A stretch of DNA of 9,528 bases from JBMNRY01 sp050944915 (lineage in GTDB: Bacteria > Bacillota > Limnochordia > JAAZLZ01): positions 1-9,528 of the forward strand of contig JBMNRY010000078.1 in the NCBI GenBank assembly GCA_050944915.1, read 5' to 3'. Positions within the stretch are counted from its first letter, which is position 1, and each line of letters starts with the position of its first letter. This document shows, one piece after another, positions 6,634 to 9,528 of the stretch. Made by a program: the position numbers and the translations under genes. The notes below the pieces were generated by a model. That model was not told where the DNA came from, did no database searches, and saw nothing but the letters and a program-made list of their open reading frames with translations.

Positions 6634-7263
6634 TTGCAGACGGCGAAAAGGGCGGTAATCATTCCCGCCTATAATGAAGAAGCGAATCTGGGCCATGTCC
6701 TCCGTTCACTGGCCGATCTCGAAGGATGCCAAGTCATTGTTGTTAATGATGGCTCCACCGACGGAACCTCTCGGATAGCCCAGAGTTGGGGAGTCCAAGT
6801 GATCGATCTACCGCAGAATATCGGCAAAGGTGGAGCCATGCGCCAAGGCGCGCTCCATACCGATGCCGATATTCTGCTCTTCCTCGATGCCGATTTGCTA
6901 GGATTGACCACAGAACATGTCTACTCCTTGTTGGAACCGGTAGCCCGGGGAGAGGCCGATATGACCATCGGCCTTTTTGATGAAGGTCGGCTAGCTACCG
7001 ATTTAGCCCAGAAAATTGCCCCCTTTTTATCGGGGCAGCGGGCCATTAGACGGGAGCTCCTTTTGGATATCCCCCAGATGGAGAAAAGTCGTTACGGGGT
7101 GGAAGTAGCCCTATCGAAGTATGCGGAGAACAAGGGATTAAAGATTAAAAAAGTAGTCTTAAAGGATTGTTCCCAAGTCCTCAAGGAAGAAAAACAAGGT
7201 GTATGGAAGGGTTTTGGTGCCCGATTGAAGATGTATTGGGAAATACTGAAATCACTTGCCTAG
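6634..7263 (+). CDS. Family 2 glycosyltransferase (GT-A fold), soluble, specificity unknown
   Basis: This 209-residue protein has the nucleotide-sugar binding half of a GT2 enzyme. The first strand and loop are VIIPAYNEEANL (8-19), then VIVVNDGSTDGT (34-45), NIGKGGAM (62-69) and the metal-binding DxD as D85-A-D87 in LFLDADLLG. SGQRAIRR (133-140) and YGVEVAL (154-160) match the acceptor-side region of the dolichyl-phosphate-mannose synthase/glucosyl-3-phosphoglycerate synthase-like branch. The C-terminus is lysine-rich (KIKKVVLKD, KEEKQG). I see no membrane helix. The TTG start is preceded by GGGAG (6619-6623) 10 nt upstream, and no later start keeps the first strand. It lies 7 nt after proS and 12 nt before polC, which are normally adjacent, so it is an inserted member of the operon. 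A compatible-solute, glycolipid or cell-wall sugar role is possible, but the sequence does not decide between these. Confidence 0.85.
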   Translation: MQTAKRAVIIPAYNEEANLGHVLRSLADLEGCQVIVVNDGSTDGTSRIAQSWGVQVIDLPQNIGKGGAMRQGALHTDADILLFLDADLLGLTTEHVYSLLEPVARGEADMTIGLFDEGRLATDLAQKIAPFLSGQRAIRRELLLDIPQMEKSRYGVEVALSKYAENKGLKIKKVVLKDCSQVLKEEKQGVWKGFGARLKMYWEILKSLA

Positions 7264-7269
7264 GAAGGA
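7263..7269 (+). promoter_or_regulatory. Ribosome binding site of polC
   Basis: GGAAGGA lies 6 nt before ATG at 7276. The glycosyltransferase stop (TAG 7261-7263) is in the same frame as polC, so polC cannot start further upstream and its short N-terminus is not a start-site error. Confidence 0.7.
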
Positions 7270-7275
7270 ATTACC

Positions 7276-9528
7276 ATGTCCATTTGTGTCATCGAACCCC
7301 ATCCAAATCAATGGCGAGGCATGCTAGCCCAGTCCCATATTACCCCCCAAAGGGTGGAAGAGATCAAGATCGAAAAGATCGAAGTGGATATCACCCGGCA
7401 GACATGGCGGATCTTCCTTGCGGAAGAAATCCTCGATGGGACAGTCTTGCAAGACTTAGAGCAGGCCTTCCGGGATTTATGTCCCCAACTCCAGGGGATT
7501 AGTTTCGTCTCTCCCCCCCGAGGGGATGATGAGGGTGCCTACCTAGAGAGGATCTTAAGGGAAAATCAGCAACAACCGCTAGTCTCCCTCCCAGAAATCC
7601 AAAGCGATGTCCTCATCGGCAGAGGGATCAAGGGGGAGCCTCGACCGATAAAAGAGATCGTCGATGAGGAACGGAGTATCACCATCAAGGGACAGGTTAT
7701 TTCCCTGGAAGTCCAGGAACTTCGATCCGGCCGTACTCTGCTTACCTTTGATATTACCGATTACACCGACTCCATCACGGCCAAAATCTTCCTCAAAGAT
7801 GGAGAACCTGTGCCCGAGAGACTTCAAAAAGGCCAATGGATTACCGTCCGGGGTCCTGTGGAAATCGACCGTTACTCCCAAGAATTAGTCCTTATGGCTA
7901 AGGACATTTCCTTAGCCGAAAGGCCGAAAAGGGTCGATAATGCCCCTGTTAAGCGGACGGAACTCCATTTCCATACGAAAATGAGTTCCATGGATGCTAC
8001 CGCCGAGTTAAAAGCTGCTATGCAAGTAGCGGCCGATTGGGGACATGAAGCCCTAGCCATCACCGACCACGGCGTTGTCCAGGCTTTCCCCGAAGCCTAC
8101 GAACTAGGACGGGCCTTGGGCCTCAAGGTGATCTACGGAACCGAAGGTTATCTAGTGGAGAAGGAACGGGAAGATCCTAGCTATCATATTATCCTTTTAG
8201 CCCAAAACCAAAGGGGTCTCAAAAACCTTTATAAACTAATTTCCCTAGCCCATCTTAAGTATTTCTACCGACAACCCCGTATTCCTCGGGAGGAAATAAT
8301 GAAACACCGGGAGGGACTCATCCTCGGTTCCGCCTGTGAACGGGGTGAAGTCTATCAGGCTATCCTGCGGGGAGCATCCGATGAAGAGCTCATCAACATC
8401 GCCAAGTTCTACGATTATTTGGAAATCCAACCTTTAGCCAACAATCGGTTCCTGGTCCGGGAAGGTCGGGTTAGCTCCGAAGAGGAATTACAACAGATCA
8501 ACCGACGGATCGTGGAACTAGCCCAGCAGCTGAATATACCGGTGGTCGCCACCGGTGATGTCCATTTCGTCCATCCGGAAGATGCCATTTACCGTCAAAT
8601 CCTCCTGGCGGGGCAAGGTTATGCCGATGTGGAGCATCAGGCCCCCCTTTATTTGCGCACCACCGAGGAAATGCTGGAGGAATTCGCCTATTTAGGACCC
8701 GAAGTAGCTTATAAGGTGGTGGTGGAAGATCCCAAGGGGATCGTGGCCTCCATCGAAGAGCTGCAACCCATCCCCGATGGTCTTCATACACCCCATATGC
8801 CCGGGGCTGAAGAGTCCATCACCGAAACTGCCTACCGAAGGGCCCGAGAGCTCTACGGTCAGGAGCTACCACCCCTGGTGGAAGCCCGGTTGGAAAGGGA
8901 ACTAAGGGCTATTTGTGACAACGGTTATGCGCCCTTGTATTTAATCGCCCAAAAACTGGTGGAAAAATCCCTAAGTGACGGGTATTTAGTAGGTTCTAGG
9001 GGTTCGGTAGGTTCGTCCCTAGTGGCTACCCTGTGTAATATCACCGAGGTCAATCCCCTGCCTCCCCATTATCTATGTCCCAGCTGCCATTATAGTGAAT
9101 TCATCGATGACGGCAGTGTCGGGGTGGGGGTCGACTTAGATGATCAAGATTGTCCTGACTGTGGTCAAACAATGGACAAGCTGGGTTTTGATATTCCCTT
9201 CGAAGTATTTATGGGCTTCCACGGTGATAAGGTGCCCGATATCGATCTCAATTTTTCCGGGGAGTATCAGCCCATTATCCATAAATACACCGAGGAACTC
9301 TTTGGTCCTGAGTATGTATACCGGGCGGGGACCATTAGCACCTTAGCCGATCGGACCGCCTACGGTTTCGTGCGGAAATTCCTCGATGAACACGATATTC
9401 AAGTCCGAGATGCTGAGCTTAACCGTTTGGTGCAGGGTTGCTCTGGAGTGAAGCGGACTACCGGCCAACATCCCGGTGGGTTGATGGTGGTACCTAATGA
9501 TCGGGATATCTTCGATTTTTCGCCTATC
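7276..9528 (+). CDS. polC: DNA polymerase III alpha subunit, PolC type, lacking the internal exonuclease domain (5' part, 751 codons)
   Basis: This is the replicative polymerase of Bacillota, open at the right edge. Domains in order: a short N-terminal region (1 to about 125); an OB fold (about 133-213, with SGRTLLTFDITDYT and KGQWITVRG); a PHP domain (about 226-440); then the start of the polymerase core. The core shows VGSRGSVGSSLV (572-583), a zinc module with C601/C604 and C626/C629, the catalytic PDIDLNF (D655, D657) and GVKRTTGQHPGG (724-735). The third catalytic Asp lies beyond the window. PolC identity is secure because the OB fold precedes PHP and the zinc module and palm motifs match B. 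subtilis PolC closely. The anomaly is that the DEDD exonuclease normally inserted in PHP is missing. GLKVIYGTEGYLV runs straight into PSYHIILLAQNQRGLKNLYK. The nine PHP metal ligands are all present. With a usual C-terminus the protein would be near 1,200 residues rather than about 1,437. Confidence 0.96.
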   Translation, partial: MSICVIEPHPNQWRGMLAQSHITPQRVEEIKIEKIEVDITRQTWRIFLAEEILDGTVLQDLEQAFRDLCPQLQGISFVSPPRGDDEGAYLERILRENQQQPLVSLPEIQSDVLIGRGIKGEPRPIKEIVDEERSITIKGQVISLEVQELRSGRTLLTFDITDYTDSITAKIFLKDGEPVPERLQKGQWITVRGPVEIDRYSQELVLMAKDISLAERPKRVDNAPVKRTELHFHTKMSSMDATAELKAAMQVAADWGHEALAITDHGVVQAFPEAYELGRALGLKVIYGTEGYLVEKEREDPSYHIILLAQNQRGLKNLYKLISLAHLKYFYRQPRIPREEIMKHREGLILGSACERGEVYQAILRGASDEELINIAKFYDYLEIQPLANNRFLVREGRVSSEEELQQINRRIVELAQQLNIPVVATGDVHFVHPEDAIYRQILLAGQGYADVEHQAPLYLRTTEEMLEEFAYLGPEVAYKVVVEDPKGIVASIEELQPIPDGLHTPHMPGAEESITETAYRRARELYGQELPPLVEARLERELRAICDNGYAPLYLIAQKLVEKSLSDGYLVGSRGSVGSSLVATLCNITEVNPLPPHYLCPSCHYSEFIDDGSVGVGVDLDDQDCPDCGQTMDKLGFDIPFEVFMGFHGDKVPDIDLNFSGEYQPIIHKYTEELFGPEYVYRAGTISTLADRTAYGFVRKFLDEHDIQVRDAELNRLVQGCSGVKRTTGQHPGGLMVVPNDRDIFDFSPI
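8146..8184 (+). other. PHP junction in polC where the DEDD exonuclease domain is normally inserted
   Basis: Codons 291-303 (GYLVEKEREDPSY) join the two PHP halves. In B. subtilis PolC, from memory, the equivalent point leaves the PHP fold after the matching Glu-containing strand, runs through the exonuclease (starting near a VVFDVETTG motif), and re-enters PHP at a Tyr-His strand. Here none of the Asp-x-Glu, His-Asn-x-x-Phe-Asp or His-x-x-x-x-Asp exonuclease motifs is present. The reading frame is continuous across the join. Confidence 0.85.

Noticed and set aside
7261..7278. The glycosyltransferase and polC are in the same frame, separated only by a TAG and 12 nt, so readthrough could make a fusion
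   Set aside because: polC has its own good ribosome binding site and ATG, and each protein looks complete at the junction. Nothing suggests amber suppression.
8498..8791. Minus-strand open frame opposite polC
   Set aside because: It is a Pro/Arg-rich shadow frame over the conserved PHP-to-polymerase region, with no family resemblance.

Overview
The window looks like chromosomal DNA from a Bacillota (Firmicutes) bacterium with slightly GC-rich DNA, probably a clostridial or Limnochordia-like lineage. The evidence is a PolC-type replicative polymerase, strong AAGGAG-type ribosome binding sites, a YtvI-like sporulation-associated membrane protein, and the conserved Bacillota order cdsA-dxr-rseP-ispG-proS-polC. 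I see no mobile element, tRNA, rRNA, CRISPR array or riboswitch. All eight genes lie on the plus strand and are packed tightly. The longest gap is 62 nt.

Positions 2-4866 hold an envelope and isoprenoid block. It starts with the 3' end of cdsA (CDP-diacylglycerol synthase), followed by a YtvI-like AI-2E family membrane protein, dxr (first committed step of the MEP pathway), rseP (site-2 intramembrane protease) and ispG (late MEP pathway, iron-sulfur enzyme). Spacings are 6, 24, -4 and 15 nt, so one transcript is likely. The upstream part of the operon lies outside the window.

Positions 4867-9528 hold a translation and replication block: proS (bacterial-type prolyl-tRNA synthetase with editing domain), a small family 2 glycosyltransferase, and the first 751 codons of polC. 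A good candidate sigma-A promoter (TTGACA, 18 nt, TAAGAT) starts right after the ispG stop codon, so proS-GT2-polC may have its own promoter.

The most notable feature is PolC. In a standard PolC a DnaQ-like DEDD 3'-5' exonuclease of roughly 170-190 residues is inserted inside the PHP domain. Here the two halves of the PHP domain are joined directly by a short linker (about residues 291-303) and no exonuclease is present in the first 751 residues. All nine PHP metal-ligand positions appear to be filled (H231, H233, D240, H265, E290, H304, C354, D428, H430), so the PHP domain itself might do the proofreading. The N-terminal region before the OB fold is also about 100 residues shorter than in Bacillus subtilis PolC. 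Two further deviations from the usual gene order are the YtvI-like gene between cdsA and dxr, and the glycosyltransferase between proS and polC.
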